From Falsiroseomonas algicola (lineage in GTDB: Bacteria > Pseudomonadota > Alphaproteobacteria > Acetobacterales > Acetobacteraceae): a stretch of DNA of 64,000 bases. The stretch lies in the NCBI RefSeq assembly GCF_011040385.1, contig NZ_JAAIKB010000003.1, forward strand, positions 372,001 through 436,000. Direction: 5' to 3'. Numbering within the stretch: the first letter of the stretch is position 1; the number at the start of each line of letters is the position of its first letter. The notes beneath the pieces were generated by a model. The model saw nothing but the letters and a program-made list of their open reading frames with translations. It was not told the origin of the DNA and made no database searches. The position numbers were made by a program, and so were the translations under genes. This document shows, in pieces, positions 28,686 to 37,320 of the stretch.

Positions 28686-28702
28686 ATTCGAGGAAGGTGA
28701 GC

Positions 28703-29725
28703 ATGAAGAGCATTTTCGCCGGCGCGATCGCGCTGCTGGCTTCCGCCCTGCCGGCGCTGGCGCAGGCCCCGGCGGCGCCGGTGGACACCGTTGCCGCCAT
28801 TCGCGCGCGCGGCCAGTTGGCCTGCGGCGTCACGCCCAACACCATCGGCTTCGCGACGCCGGACAGCCGCGGCGTGTTCCGGGGCCTCGATGCCGATTAC
28901 TGCCGCGCCGTCGCGGCCGCATTGCTGGGCGATCCGGAGAAGGTGCGCTTCGTGCCGCTGTCGGCGCAGCAGCGCTTCACTGCCCTGCAGGCGGGCGAGA
29001 TCGACCTGCTGGTGCGCGCCACGACCTGGACGCTGTCGCGGGAGGCGCAGCTCGGCCTGGTCTTCGCCGGCGTCAACTACTACGACGGCAACGGCTTCAT
29101 GGTGCGCCGCAGCCTGGGCGTGACATCGGCGACGCAGCTGGATGGCGCGAGCGTCTGCCTGCAGGCGGGCTCCACGACGGAGCTGAACGTGGCGGATTAT
29201 TTCCGCGCCAACCGCATGCGGCTGCAGCCCGTGCTGTTCGACAACATCGAGGAGATCCGCTCCTCCTTCGTTGCGGGACGCTGCGATGCCTATTCCTCGG
29301 ACACCTCGACGCTGGCCGCCTTCCGCGCGGGGCAGGGGGCTCAGGCCGGCGACTACGTGCTGCTGCCGGAGGTGATCAGCAAGGAACCGCTGGGGCCGCT
29401 GGTGCGGAAGGGCGATTTCCGCTGGTTCGACATCGTGCGCTGGACGCATTTCGCGCTGGTGACGGCGGAGGAGATGGGGATCACGCAGGCGAATGTGGAC
29501 AGCTTCGCCGGCAGCACCAACCCCGATGTGCAGCGCTTCATGGGCCGCACGGGTGACCTCGGCCGGATGCTCGGGCTGGAGAATGACTGGGCGGCGAAGG
29601 TGGTGCGCAGCGTCGGCAATTTCGGCGAGTTGTGGGAACGCCACATCACGCCGCTGGGCTCGCCGCGGGGCATCAACAACCTCTGGACCCGCGGCGGGCT
29701 GCAATACGCCCCCCCGATGCGCTGA
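28703..29725 (+). CDS. AapJ-like amino-acid ABC transporter substrate-binding protein (copy 2)
   Basis: This 340-aa paralogue of the preceding gene aligns without long gaps through the whole mature protein. Signal peptide MKSIFAGAIALLASALPALA-QA is followed by VDTVAAIRARGQLACGVTPN and FRGLDADYCRAVAAALLGD. The two share ILAREA/LSREAQLG-type ligand loops, PLGP(V/L)VRKGD and the terminal GINNLWTRGGLQYAPPMR exactly. Loop differences (RDSGVTS versus RSLGVTS, TNDASS versus SSDTST) suggest altered ligand preference. AGGAAGGTGAGC precedes ATG 28703. A recent tandem duplication is the simplest explanation. The source of the transport subunits is unknown. Confidence 0.88.
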   Translation: MKSIFAGAIALLASALPALAQAPAAPVDTVAAIRARGQLACGVTPNTIGFATPDSRGVFRGLDADYCRAVAAALLGDPEKVRFVPLSAQQRFTALQAGEIDLLVRATTWTLSREAQLGLVFAGVNYYDGNGFMVRRSLGVTSATQLDGASVCLQAGSTTELNVADYFRANRMRLQPVLFDNIEEIRSSFVAGRCDAYSSDTSTLAAFRAGQGAQAGDYVLLPEVISKEPLGPLVRKGDFRWFDIVRWTHFALVTAEEMGITQANVDSFAGSTNPDVQRFMGRTGDLGRMLGLENDWAAKVVRSVGNFGELWERHITPLGSPRGINNLWTRGGLQYAPPMR

Positions 29726-29785
29726 TCGACCGGGTGATCCTTGGGGCCCTTCCCGGCGCGGGCCGGGAGGGGCCATGATCGGCGG

Positions 29786-30673
29786 ATGATCCGCCATCTC
29801 CGCACGCCGGTTCTCGATATCGCCTATGAGGAATCGGGGCCGCCGGAGGGGCTGCCCGTCGTGCTGCTGCACGGCTTCCCCTATGCCCCGCGCGCCTATG
29901 ATGGGGTGGTGGCGCTTCTGGTGGCGGAAGGGCGGCGCTGCCTGGTGCCCTGGCTCCGCGGCTATGGGCCGACGCGGTTCCTGGATGCGGCGACGCCGCG
30001 ATCCGGGCAGCAGGCGGCGCTGGGGCGTGACCTGCTGGATTTCCTCGATGCGCTGCGGATCGAGCGCGCGGTGCTGGGCGGCTATGACTGGGGCGGGCGT
30101 GCGGCCTGCGTCGTCAGCGCGCTGTGGCCGGAACGCGTCGCGGGGCTGGTGACCGGCACGGGCTACAACATCCAGGACATCGCGGGCTCGGCGCGCCCTG
30201 CCTCGGCGGAGCAGGAGCATCGCTGGTGGTACCAGTACTACTTCCACACCGAGCGCGGGCGGGCGGGGCTGGAGGCCGACCGGCGTGGCATCGCGCGGCT
30301 GCTGTGGCGGCTGTGGTCGCCCGACTGGGTCTTCGATGACGAAACCTTCGAGGCCAGCGCGCAGGCCTTCGACAATCCGGATTTCGTCGCCGTCGTGATC
30401 CAGTCCTACCGCCACCGCTTCGGCTATGCGCCGGGCGATCCGGCACTGGAGAGGATGGAGGCGGCGCTGGCGGCAAGGCCCGCGATCACGGTGCCAAGCA
30501 TCAACCTGCATGGCGGCAGTGACGGCGTCGGGCCGGCGGCAGGGTCGGAAGGCCATCATCGCCACTTCATCGGGCCCTACGAACGCCGCGTGCTGCCGCG
30601 CATCGGCCACAACCTGCCGCAGGAAGCGCCGGAGGCCTTTGCCCGGGCGGTGCTGGATTTGCCGGCGGGCTGA
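29786..30673 (+). CDS. Alpha/beta hydrolase, epoxide hydrolase/dehalogenase-like
   Basis: This 295-aa alpha/beta hydrolase has an oxyanion loop VVLLHGFPYAPRAYD (HGFP near residues 29-32) and a nucleophile elbow LGGYDWGGRAAC with Asp101 rather than Ser. Asp at this position is the mark of epoxide hydrolases and haloalkane dehalogenases. The likely catalytic His is His275 in IGHNLPQEAP. YQYYFHTERGRAGLE and LWSPDWVFDDETF form a cap domain with Trp and Tyr residues expected of an epoxide hydrolase. ATG 29786 is the best in-frame start; an upstream ATG at 29775 is out of frame. Substrate unknown. Confidence 0.8.
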   Translation: MIRHLRTPVLDIAYEESGPPEGLPVVLLHGFPYAPRAYDGVVALLVAEGRRCLVPWLRGYGPTRFLDAATPRSGQQAALGRDLLDFLDALRIERAVLGGYDWGGRAACVVSALWPERVAGLVTGTGYNIQDIAGSARPASAEQEHRWWYQYYFHTERGRAGLEADRRGIARLLWRLWSPDWVFDDETFEASAQAFDNPDFVAVVIQSYRHRFGYAPGDPALERMEAALAARPAITVPSINLHGGSDGVGPAAGSEGHHRHFIGPYERRVLPRIGHNLPQEAPEAFARAVLDLPAG

Positions 30674-30733
30674 GGCTTCGCAATCGGCGTGGCGCGGTGT
30701 TCCATGGCCGGACAACATCCAAGGCCGCGCCGC

Positions 30734-32011
30734 ATGCCCGATCCCGCGATCCTCGACCGCCTTCGCGCCGCCGTGGAGGCGGGATTCGCGAAGGAGGTCG
30801 CCTTCCTCCAGGACCTCGTGCGCTTCCCCTCGCTGCGGGGCGCGGAGGCGCCGTTGCAGGACTGGATGCACCGCGAACTCGGCGCGCGCGGCTATGCAAT
30901 GGATCGCTTCACGCTCGCCGATGTGCCGCTGGCCGCGCACCCTCAGGGCGCGCCGATGGTGGATGCGGACCCCGCGCGCAGCGTGCAGGTGGTGGCCGCG
31001 CACCGCGCCGCGAACCCGACCGGCCGCAGCCTGATCCTGCAGGGGCATATCGATGTGGTGCCGGAAGGCCCGCATGAGATGTGGACCCACCCGCCCTATG
31101 CCGCGGTGATCCGCGATGGCTGGCTCTATGGCCGCGGCGCGCATGACATGAAGGCCGGCGTTGCCGCCATGGTCTTCGCCATGGATGCGATCCGCGCCGC
31201 CGGGCTGGAGCCGGCGGCGGATGTCTACCTCCAGACGGTGACGGAGGAGGAGAGCACAGGCAATGGCGCGCTGGCGACCCTTCTCCGCGGCTACCGGGCG
31301 GAGGCCGCGCTGATCCCGGAGCCCACGGGCCACAGCATCACCCGCGCCCAGACCGGCACCATCTGGTTCCGCCTCAAGGTCCGCGGCGTGCCGGTGCATG
31401 TGATGGTCGCGCAGGACGGCACCAACGCCATCATGTCGGCCTATGCGCTGATCAACGCCCTCTACGCCCATACGAAGGTGCTGAACGCCGAGGGTCGCGC
31501 CAATGCCTGGTATGGCGAGGTGAAGGACCCCATCAAGTTCAACCCCGGCATCATCCGCGGTGGCGACTGGGCGTCCTCCACGCCGTCCTGGTGCGAGGTG
31601 GATTGCCGCATCGGCCTGCTGCCCGGCACGACGCCGGAGGAAGCCATGGCGCGCATCCGCCAGGTGGTGGCCGAGGCCGCGAAGGGTGACAGCTTCCTGG
31701 CCAACAATCCGCCGGAGGTGAGCTTCCACGGCTTCCAGACCCAGCCTTATGTGCTGGAACCCGGCAGCGAGGCGGAGGCGGTGCTGGCCGCCGCCCATGC
31801 CGGCGTGCATGGCGGGGAGATGCCGGCACGACTCAGCACCGCGGTGAACGACACGCGCTACTACGGCCTGCAGATGGGCGTGCCGGCGCTGTGCTACGGG
31901 CCGAAGGGGGAGGGGGCGCATGGCTTCGACGAGCGCACCTCGCTGGCCGATCTGAAGACCTGCACGCTGACCCTCGCCGCCTTCATCGCGGATTGGTGCG
32001 GGGTCCGGTGA
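30734..32011 (+). CDS. M20 family metallo-deacylase (ArgE/DapE-like)
   Basis: This 425-aa zinc-dependent amidohydrolase of peptidase family M20 has LILQGHIDVVPEGPHEMW (first metal His with catalytic Asp), LYGRGAHDMKAGVAAMVFA (bridging Asp), LQTVTEEESTGNGALA (catalytic Glu pair), and TAVNDTRYYGLQMGVPALCYGP (dimer and metal region). A lid domain spans about 205-320. Members deacylate N-acyl amino acids (ArgE, DapE) or act on succinyl or carbamoyl derivatives; the Bug and deacylase setting suggests amino-acid scavenging. Start ATG 30734 is preceded only by weak ribosome-site sequence. Its stop overlaps the EthD-like gene as TGATG. Confidence 0.85.
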   Translation: MPDPAILDRLRAAVEAGFAKEVAFLQDLVRFPSLRGAEAPLQDWMHRELGARGYAMDRFTLADVPLAAHPQGAPMVDADPARSVQVVAAHRAANPTGRSLILQGHIDVVPEGPHEMWTHPPYAAVIRDGWLYGRGAHDMKAGVAAMVFAMDAIRAAGLEPAADVYLQTVTEEESTGNGALATLLRGYRAEAALIPEPTGHSITRAQTGTIWFRLKVRGVPVHVMVAQDGTNAIMSAYALINALYAHTKVLNAEGRANAWYGEVKDPIKFNPGIIRGGDWASSTPSWCEVDCRIGLLPGTTPEEAMARIRQVVAEAAKGDSFLANNPPEVSFHGFQTQPYVLEPGSEAEAVLAAAHAGVHGGEMPARLSTAVNDTRYYGLQMGVPALCYGPKGEGAHGFDERTSLADLKTCTLTLAAFIADWCGVR

Positions 32012-32703
32012 TGGGCAAGCACCGGGTCTTCCTGGCGGCGCCGGCTGGCGCGGATCGCGCGGGCTTCCGGGCGGAGGTGCGGGCGGTCCTCGCGCCCGGG
32101 CTGCTGGCGGCGGTGCCAGGGCTGACGGCGCTGTCGGCCTGCCTGGTCGATGCCACGCCGGCCGTGCCGCCCTGGCAGCGGCCGGGGGAGGCGCCGGCCC
32201 CGGCCGAGCCCGTCTTCGACGCGGTGATCGATGCCTGGGGGGACGGCGCGGCGCTGGATGAGGCACTCGCCTGGCTGTCGCCGCGCGTGGCGGGGCTGCC
32301 GCAGGCCTCGATCCGGGTGGCGGAGACGGTGGAGAAGGACGAGTTGGCGCGGCCGGCGGGGGCGCGCGCGCCGGGGGTGAAGTTCCTGGCGCTGATGTGC
32401 TTCCACGAGGACCTGCCGCCGGCGACGGCGCGGCGGCTCTGGACGCATCACGCGGCACTCGCGTTGCGCGTCCATATCGGCATGGGGCGCTATGTGCGGG
32501 ACTGGGTGGAGGCGATCGCGCCCGACGATCTGCCCGTGCCGCGCTTCGGCGGCGTGGCGGAGCTGCACTTCCCCTCCGCCGAGGTCATGGCCGCGCAGTG
32601 GTTCGACAGCGAGGCGGGGCGCCAGGCCATCATCCACGATGTCGGCCATTTCCTGGCGCGTGCCACGCGGCTCTACACCACGGAGCACGTGCTGAAGGCG
32701 TAA
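32011..32703 (+). CDS. EthD-domain protein
   Basis: This 230-aa protein has a C-terminal EthD/dimeric alpha-beta barrel half: KFLALMCFHEDLPPATARRLWTHHAALALRVHIGMGRYVRDWVE, VPRFGGVAELHFPSAEVMAAQWFDSEAG and FLARATRLYTTEHVLK. The N-terminal half (about 1-105) may be a diverged second copy of the same fold (HRVFLAAPAGADRAGF, VFDAVIDAWGDGAALDEALAWL). EthD proteins are linked to degradation of ethers and other xenobiotics and often assist a partner enzyme. The start overlaps the M20 gene stop, so the two are translationally coupled. Possible substrate unknown. Confidence 0.7.
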   Translation: MGKHRVFLAAPAGADRAGFRAEVRAVLAPGLLAAVPGLTALSACLVDATPAVPPWQRPGEAPAPAEPVFDAVIDAWGDGAALDEALAWLSPRVAGLPQASIRVAETVEKDELARPAGARAPGVKFLALMCFHEDLPPATARRLWTHHAALALRVHIGMGRYVRDWVEAIAPDDLPVPRFGGVAELHFPSAEVMAAQWFDSEAGRQAIIHDVGHFLARATRLYTTEHVLKA

Positions 32704-32707
32704 GGCG

Positions 32708-33235
32708 TCAGGCCCCCGCGGGCGGCGCCTTGTGGATGGGGTCCACCCAGAGGACCTGTTCCGGCTTCTCCACGGGCTCGATCTCCAGGTTCACGACGAC
32801 CGCTTCGTTGTCGCTGCGGACGAGGACGCATTCCAGCGTCTCCTCCGTGCTGGCGTTGATCTCCTGGTGGGGGACGTAGGGGGGGACGAAGATGAAGTCG
32901 CCGGGGCCGGCCTCCGCCACGAATTCCAGCTTCTCCCCCCAGCGCATGCGGGCGCGGCCCTTCACGACATAGATCACGGATTCCAGCGCGCCGTGGTGAT
33001 GCGCGCCGGTCTTGGCATTGGCGTGGATGTGGACGGTGCCGGCCCAGATCTTCTGCGCGCCGACGCGCGCCAGGTTGATGGCGGCGGCGCGGTTCATGCC
33101 GGGGGTCTGCGCGGTATTGGCATCCAGGCTGTCGCCGGGGATGACGCGCACGCCGGTGTTCTTCCAGCCATCGGCCGGCGTGTGGTGATGGTCGTCGTCG
33201 TGGTGGTGATGATGCGGGATGCCATCATGCGGCAT
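32708..33235 (-). CDS. Cupin domain protein with a His/Asp-rich N-terminus
   Basis: This 175-aa protein begins MPHDGIPHHHHHDDDHHHTP, a native polyhistidine/aspartate tract that probably binds metal ions. A single cupin follows: VHIHANAKTGAHHHGALESVIYVVKGRARM gives the first motif (G(X)5HXH(X)3-4E(X)6G), and GDFIFVPPYVPHQEIN the second (G(X)5PXG(X)2H(X)3N, with YVPH). The complete His/Glu metal set is present. Substrate unknown. It is convergent with the EthD gene (four bases apart) and starts 28 bases before the tctC-like gene stop on the same strand, so it may be read with it. Confidence 0.8.
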   Translation of the reverse strand: MPHDGIPHHHHHDDDHHHTPADGWKNTGVRVIPGDSLDANTAQTPGMNRAAAINLARVGAQKIWAGTVHIHANAKTGAHHHGALESVIYVVKGRARMRWGEKLEFVAEAGPGDFIFVPPYVPHQEINASTEETLECVLVRSDNEAVVVNLEIEPVEKPEQVLWVDPIHKAPPAGA

Positions 33236-33262
33236 GTCACGAAGTTCCTGATGCTGGTGGGT

Positions 33263-34237
33263 TCAGTCTGCCCTCGCGCCGGAGGCGCGGACAAGCGGCA
33301 CCCAGAGGTCGATCTCCGTGCGCAGGAAGGCTGCGAAGCGGTCGGGGGTCCAGCCGCGCATGGCGGGGGTGCCCATCTCCTCGAAGCGCTGGGCGATCTG
33401 CGTGTCGGACAGCGCCTGGTCGATGGCGGCCGCCATGCGGTCCACGATCGGGCGCGGCGTGCCGCCGGGGGCGTAGATGCCGTACCAGGAATAGGCCTTG
33501 AAGCCGTCGAGCCCGATCTCCCGCGCCGTCGGGACATCGGGCGCCGCGGGGCTGCGGTCATCGGTCGCGACGAACATCATCCGGGCCGTGCCTTCCCGGT
33601 GGAAGGGGGCGAGGAGCGAGGGGATGTCCGTGGTGAAGGCGATCTCCCCCTGCTGCAGCGCGAGGAAGGTCTGGCCGGGGTTGCGGTAGGTGACGTGCTC
33701 CGCCGTTGCGCCGATGCGGGCGAGGAAGGAGGAGGAGCAGATGTGGCCGGAGGTGCCGGCCCCCGCGCTGCCATAGCTGAAGCGGCCGGGATTGGCGCGG
33801 AGCAGGGCGATGAAGTCCTGCGCATTGGTGACGCCGAGCTTCGCGGAGGCGGAGATGGCGAGCGGGATGAAGACCGTGGGGGCGACGGAGGCGAGGTCGC
33901 GCAGCGGGTCATAGGGCAGGCGGCTGTAGAGGCCGAGGGCGAGCGCCATGTTGGAGACGGTGGCCAACAGGAAGGTCTCCCCGTTCGGCGGCTGCTTGGC
34001 GACGTAGTCGGCGCCTACCGTGCCGCCGGCGCCGACGCGATTCTCGATCACCACCGGCTGGCCGAGGATCTCCGCCAGACGCGGAGCGATCAACCGCGTG
34101 GTGATGTCCGTGCCGCCGCCGGTGCCGAAGGCGACGACGATGCGGATGGGGCGCGTCGGCCAGGGGGCCTGGGCCAGGGCCGGGCGGGCGAGGGTGGTGG
34201 CGAAGGGAAGCGCAAGGGCAGCGCGGCGGTGGATCAT
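33263..34237 (-). CDS. Bug/TctC family periplasmic receptor (second copy)
   Basis: This 324-aa periplasmic receptor begins MIHRRAALALPFATTLARPALA-QA. WPTRPIRIVVAFGTGGGTDITTRL, LAEILGQPVVIENRVGAGGTVGADYVAKQ and DFIALLRANPGRFSYGSAGAGTSGH are Bug hallmarks. There is no TctA or TctB nearby, so it must share membrane subunits encoded elsewhere or act in signalling. The end YSWYGIYAPGGTPRPIVDRM and FEEMGTPAMRGWTPDRFAAFLR is shared with the receptor at 36064, so these two are closer to each other than to the one at 20053. Start ATG 34237 gives a good signal; 34297 adds an Arg-rich head. Confidence 0.85.
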   Translation of the reverse strand: MIHRRAALALPFATTLARPALAQAPWPTRPIRIVVAFGTGGGTDITTRLIAPRLAEILGQPVVIENRVGAGGTVGADYVAKQPPNGETFLLATVSNMALALGLYSRLPYDPLRDLASVAPTVFIPLAISASAKLGVTNAQDFIALLRANPGRFSYGSAGAGTSGHICSSSFLARIGATAEHVTYRNPGQTFLALQQGEIAFTTDIPSLLAPFHREGTARMMFVATDDRSPAAPDVPTAREIGLDGFKAYSWYGIYAPGGTPRPIVDRMAAAIDQALSDTQIAQRFEEMGTPAMRGWTPDRFAAFLRTEIDLWVPLVRASGARAD

Positions 34238-34347
34238 GGCGGGATGCTCCGGGACGTGCCGATCAAAGCGCGTTGCGCGCCGTCGCGCATCCCCCATGCG
34301 CGCCCCCGATCCCGCCCCGACCCGCAGCCATCCGCCATCGCTGCGGG

Positions 34348-35298
34348 TCAGGAGACGGACAGGTAGTCCCGGCGTCGGGCGGTGCGGCTGATGCCGAAGG
34401 AGAGTTCGAGGATCAGCCGGCGGCCGCGCTGGACGGTGGTGCCGGTGTGGTAGCCGAAGGGGTCCTCGACGAAGCCGGTGCCGGCGCTGCCGGTGATCGC
34501 CTCGATCGCGGCCGCGCCGTGCAGCGCCGCCACCGCGGTCCTGGAGCGGGAGTAGAAGGGCTTGAGCTGGTCAGCCAAGGGCCGCCTGGCATGGCTGCGG
34601 CGCGCATAGACATGCGGCCCGCTCTCCATATCCACGTCGGTGATGTAGAAGAAGAACTTCAGCTGCTGCCAGTCGGCTAGGTCGAAATGGAAGGTGTCCA
34701 GCGCGACGCGGCTGAGCTGGCTGTGGCTTGCGCCTGTTGCCGGGAAGGTCCACCAGAGGCGCACGTCGATCAATTCTGGCCGCGCACCCAGGTAGCCCGC
34801 GGCGATGCGGTGGAGCCAGGGATTGCGGATCAGCTCCGCCACGGCGGTGCAGTCGCGGTCGCAATCCGGGAAGTTGGCGACCAGCAGCTTCTCGCCGTGC
34901 CGCGCTTCCGAACCCGCGTGGTCCCAGGGCTCGACAGGGGTGTTCCAGCGCGGGCCGCCGTAGCACAGATGGGTCTCGGCGTAGTCGCGGATCCTCGCCA
35001 CGGTCTCCTCCGGCAGCTTCAGGCCCGTGCACAGCCCATCCTGGCGCAGCCGTGCAACCACCTCCGCCACCTCGAGGGACGACAACCCGCCCCCTGCTTC
35101 GCTGGTCGGTGGGACGAGGGTCGGCCGTGCGCGGCCGGCGGCATAGCGGGCAAGGCCGCGTATGGCGCTGAAGCGGCCGAAGATGAAAAGCATGGCCGAG
35201 GCGGGACGACGAAGTTGCTCGTCGATGAGCTCGGGCACTCGAGTAATAAACTTCCTATACTGTCGCAATTTATCGGGCTGAAACTCAAGCAGGCCCAT
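34348..35298 (-). CDS. Phytanoyl-CoA dioxygenase (PhyH)-like Fe(II)/2-oxoglutarate oxygenase
   Basis: This 316-aa protein has the PhyH-like double-stranded beta-helix. DTFHFDLADWQQLKFFFYITDVDMESGPHVY gives iron ligands His204 and Asp206. HVYARRSHARRP and DPFGYHTGTTVQRGRRLILELSFG give the distal His284 and an Arg (292/293) for 2-oxoglutarate. Such enzymes hydroxylate lipids or small metabolites, or act in secondary metabolism. ATG 35298 has GGAGG six bases upstream; ATG 35322 is an alternative. The first 60 residues and the upstream sequence are less G+C-rich than the surroundings. No partner genes are visible; the substrate is unknown. Confidence 0.75.
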   Translation of the reverse strand: MGLLEFQPDKLRQYRKFITRVPELIDEQLRRPASAMLFIFGRFSAIRGLARYAAGRARPTLVPPTSEAGGGLSSLEVAEVVARLRQDGLCTGLKLPEETVARIRDYAETHLCYGGPRWNTPVEPWDHAGSEARHGEKLLVANFPDCDRDCTAVAELIRNPWLHRIAAGYLGARPELIDVRLWWTFPATGASHSQLSRVALDTFHFDLADWQQLKFFFYITDVDMESGPHVYARRSHARRPLADQLKPFYSRSRTAVAALHGAAAIEAITGSAGTGFVEDPFGYHTGTTVQRGRRLILELSFGISRTARRRDYLSVS

Positions 35299-35515
35299 GT
35301 GGACCTCCGCCGTTACATCCACGCGCGGCGGAACATTGCGTGGCGTCGCCCAGTTTCATAAGCAACTATCGGAGAGCGCAACTGTAATGATGCGTGATCG
35401 GTGGCCGATCAACCTTGCCAGGGCGCCGTCGCGCGGATGTCGTGCCGACGGCCTTTTCTGCTGGTGCAGGGGCCTGCCGTGCAGGGCGGCCGCGACGTGA
35501 TCGCGCCTTGGCGGA

Positions 35516-35941
35516 TCAGGCCTTGGGCGGCGGCAGCACCGGCAGGGCGGGCGCCTGTGCTTCCAGCATCAGCACATCCTGCCGCAGCAGGCAGACCTGG
35601 TCGCGGGCGGCGAGGCAGGTCGTGCCGTCGGCGCCACGGCGGGGGAGGTAACGCCAGGCGCTGACCTGCCCTTCCTGGGCGAAGCGGGCGGCCAGGCGAT
35701 CCACCTCCGCCCCGCTGCCGGCAAGGTCCTGCCGCAGGACGCCGATGAGCAGGTCACCCCGCATGGTCACCACGCGGAACAGGACAACGCCACCGCCCGC
35801 CGCATGGGCGCGGTCGGTACCGAGGCGCGAGGCGGCGGTGGTGAAGAGAAGCCCCAGGGCCAGGCCCTGAAGCATCGAGACGGCGTCGATTCGCGCGGGC
35901 ATGGCCGGCGACTCCGGATGGGTGGCCAGGGCATTCTGCAC
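35516..35941 (-). CDS. Small hypothetical protein
   Basis: This 141-aa protein could start at ATG 35941, at ATG 35902 (MPARIDAVSMLQGLALGLLF) or at ATG 35875. The segment IDAVSMLQGLALGLLFTTAASRLGTDRAHAAGGG looks like a signal or anchor helix followed by an exported segment, which would favour 35902. The rest (VVTMRGDLLIGVLRQDL, RLAARFAQEGQVSAWRYLP) is not recognised. The Pro/Ala-rich tail PALPVLPPPKA is short. No operon partner is obvious. The ORF looks coding by codon pattern, but evidence is limited. Confidence 0.45.
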   Translation of the reverse strand: MQNALATHPESPAMPARIDAVSMLQGLALGLLFTTAASRLGTDRAHAAGGGVVLFRVVTMRGDLLIGVLRQDLAGSGAEVDRLAARFAQEGQVSAWRYLPRRGADGTTCLAARDQVCLLRQDVLMLEAQAPALPVLPPPKA

Positions 35942-36063
35942 CTGATCCGTGGCCGAACCGTGTCGCGCCTGTTTCGCCTGTTTCGGCGTGGCGCGCCAAG
36001 GGCCGGTGGCATCCTGCGCCGCCGGCCCTTGCCCGGTCGATAAGAATCGCCGGGGAGGTGCCG

Positions 36064-37056
36064 CTATTCCCGGATGTTCAGGCTGCGGACCAGCGGCGCC
36101 CAGGTGGCATTCTCCTCCCGCACATAGGCGGCGAAGCGATCGGGGGTCCAGCCGGTCATGGCTGGAGTGCCCATCTCCTCGAAGCGCCGCTTGATGGTGG
36201 GGTCGGAGAGCACCGTCTCCAGCGCCTGGGCCATGCGGTCCACGATCGGGCGGGGCAGGCCGGCGGGGCCGAAGATGCCGTACCAGGAATAGGCCTTGTA
36301 GTCCGGCATGCCGGCTTCCCGCGCCGTCGGCACATCCGGCACCAGGCTGCTGCGGTCATCCGTCGCCATGAAGACGATGCGGGCGGTGCCGGCATCGTGG
36401 AAGGGCTTCAGCAGGCTGGCGATGTCGCAGCAATAGTGGATCTCCCCGGACTGCAGCGCGGTGAAGACCTGGCCGCCGCCGCGATAGGGGACGTGGATCG
36501 CCTCCGCCCCCGTCCTGATGGCGAAGGTGGCGGCGGCGATGTGGCCGGAGGAGCCGACGCCCGAACTGCCATACTGGTAGAAGCCGGGCCGCGCCTTCAT
36601 CAGCGCCACGAATTCCTGGGCGGTGCGCGCATTCACGCCGCGCTGGGTGATGGCGAGGCCGATGGGGACGAAGACGGTGGGCGCGACCGGCGTCAGGTCC
36701 CGGATCGGGTCGAAGGGCATCGGCGCGGGCAGGCCCGGCGCCAGGCCGATGGGGGAGAGTGTGGAGAGCGCGAAGACCTCCCCGTTCGGCGGCTGCTTGG
36801 CCACGTAGTCGGTGCCGACCACGCCGCCGGCGCCGGCGCGATTCTCGATCACCACGGGCTGGCCGAGCACGTCCTGCAGCCGCGGCGCGATGATCCGGGT
36901 GGTGACGTCCGAGCCGCCGCCACCGCCGAAGGGCACGACGATGCGGATGGGGCGCTGCGGCCAGGCGCCCGGGGCTGTGCCCTGGCCGAGAGCGGGGGCG
37001 GCGAGCAGGGCGGCGGGGGCGGCAAGGAGGGTGCGGCGCGGCAGGATCGGGGGCAT
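36064..37056 (-). CDS. Bug/TctC family periplasmic receptor (third copy)
   Basis: This 330-aa receptor begins MPPILPRRTLLAAPAALLAAPALG-QG. The mature protein has WPQRPIRIVVPFGGGGGSDVTTR, LQDVLGQPVVIENRAGAGGVVGTDYVAKQPPN, and DYKAYSWYGIFGPAGLPRPIVDRM. It ends with a block very close to that of the 33263 receptor (FEEMGTPAM-GWTPDRFAA), so these two are paralogues. There is no TctAB nearby. ATG 37056 has GGGGGCATC-type upstream sequence and an NrdR-box-like palindrome lies at 37063-37078, between this gene and nrdA. The ligand is unknown. Confidence 0.85.
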   Translation of the reverse strand: MPPILPRRTLLAAPAALLAAPALGQGTAPGAWPQRPIRIVVPFGGGGGSDVTTRIIAPRLQDVLGQPVVIENRAGAGGVVGTDYVAKQPPNGEVFALSTLSPIGLAPGLPAPMPFDPIRDLTPVAPTVFVPIGLAITQRGVNARTAQEFVALMKARPGFYQYGSSGVGSSGHIAAATFAIRTGAEAIHVPYRGGGQVFTALQSGEIHYCCDIASLLKPFHDAGTARIVFMATDDRSSLVPDVPTAREAGMPDYKAYSWYGIFGPAGLPRPIVDRMAQALETVLSDPTIKRRFEEMGTPAMTGWTPDRFAAYVREENATWAPLVRSLNIRE

Positions 37057-37062
37057 CGGCGG

Positions 37063-37078
37063 TTCCTATATCTTGTGG
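37063..37078. promoter_or_regulatory. NrdR-box-like site (distal)
   Basis: TTCCTATATCTTGTGG matches the core CwAtATaTwG of the NrdR box except one base. It lies 7-22 bases upstream of the third tctC gene and about 340 bases upstream of nrdA. Whether NrdR controls either gene from here is inferred from the motif only. Confidence 0.4.
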
Positions 37079-37320
37079 TCGGGATGATGGGGCCGGTGGA
37101 CCTCTTCGCGAAGGGGTGGAGGCCGCGGGGGCTGTGGAAAACGGGGACATCGGGGATGGCTTGGAAACGCACGCGATTGGGGGTGGAGCGTGGCGCGGGC
37201 TGGGCGTAGTTTACGGCGCGTCAATGAACGAAACGGGAACTTCGGCGCGCGTTGAGCGGTCACAAAAAAATTGCAACCGGTGAACTGCAGGCCGCATGTG
37301 GTGTTTGGGTGAGTGTGGCA

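Noticed and set aside
28637-32458. A 1273-codon antisense ORF covering AapJ copy 2 to the EthD gene
   Set aside because: It is a shadow of well-recognised genes in G+C-rich DNA; its translation is Arg/Pro/His-rich with no domain.
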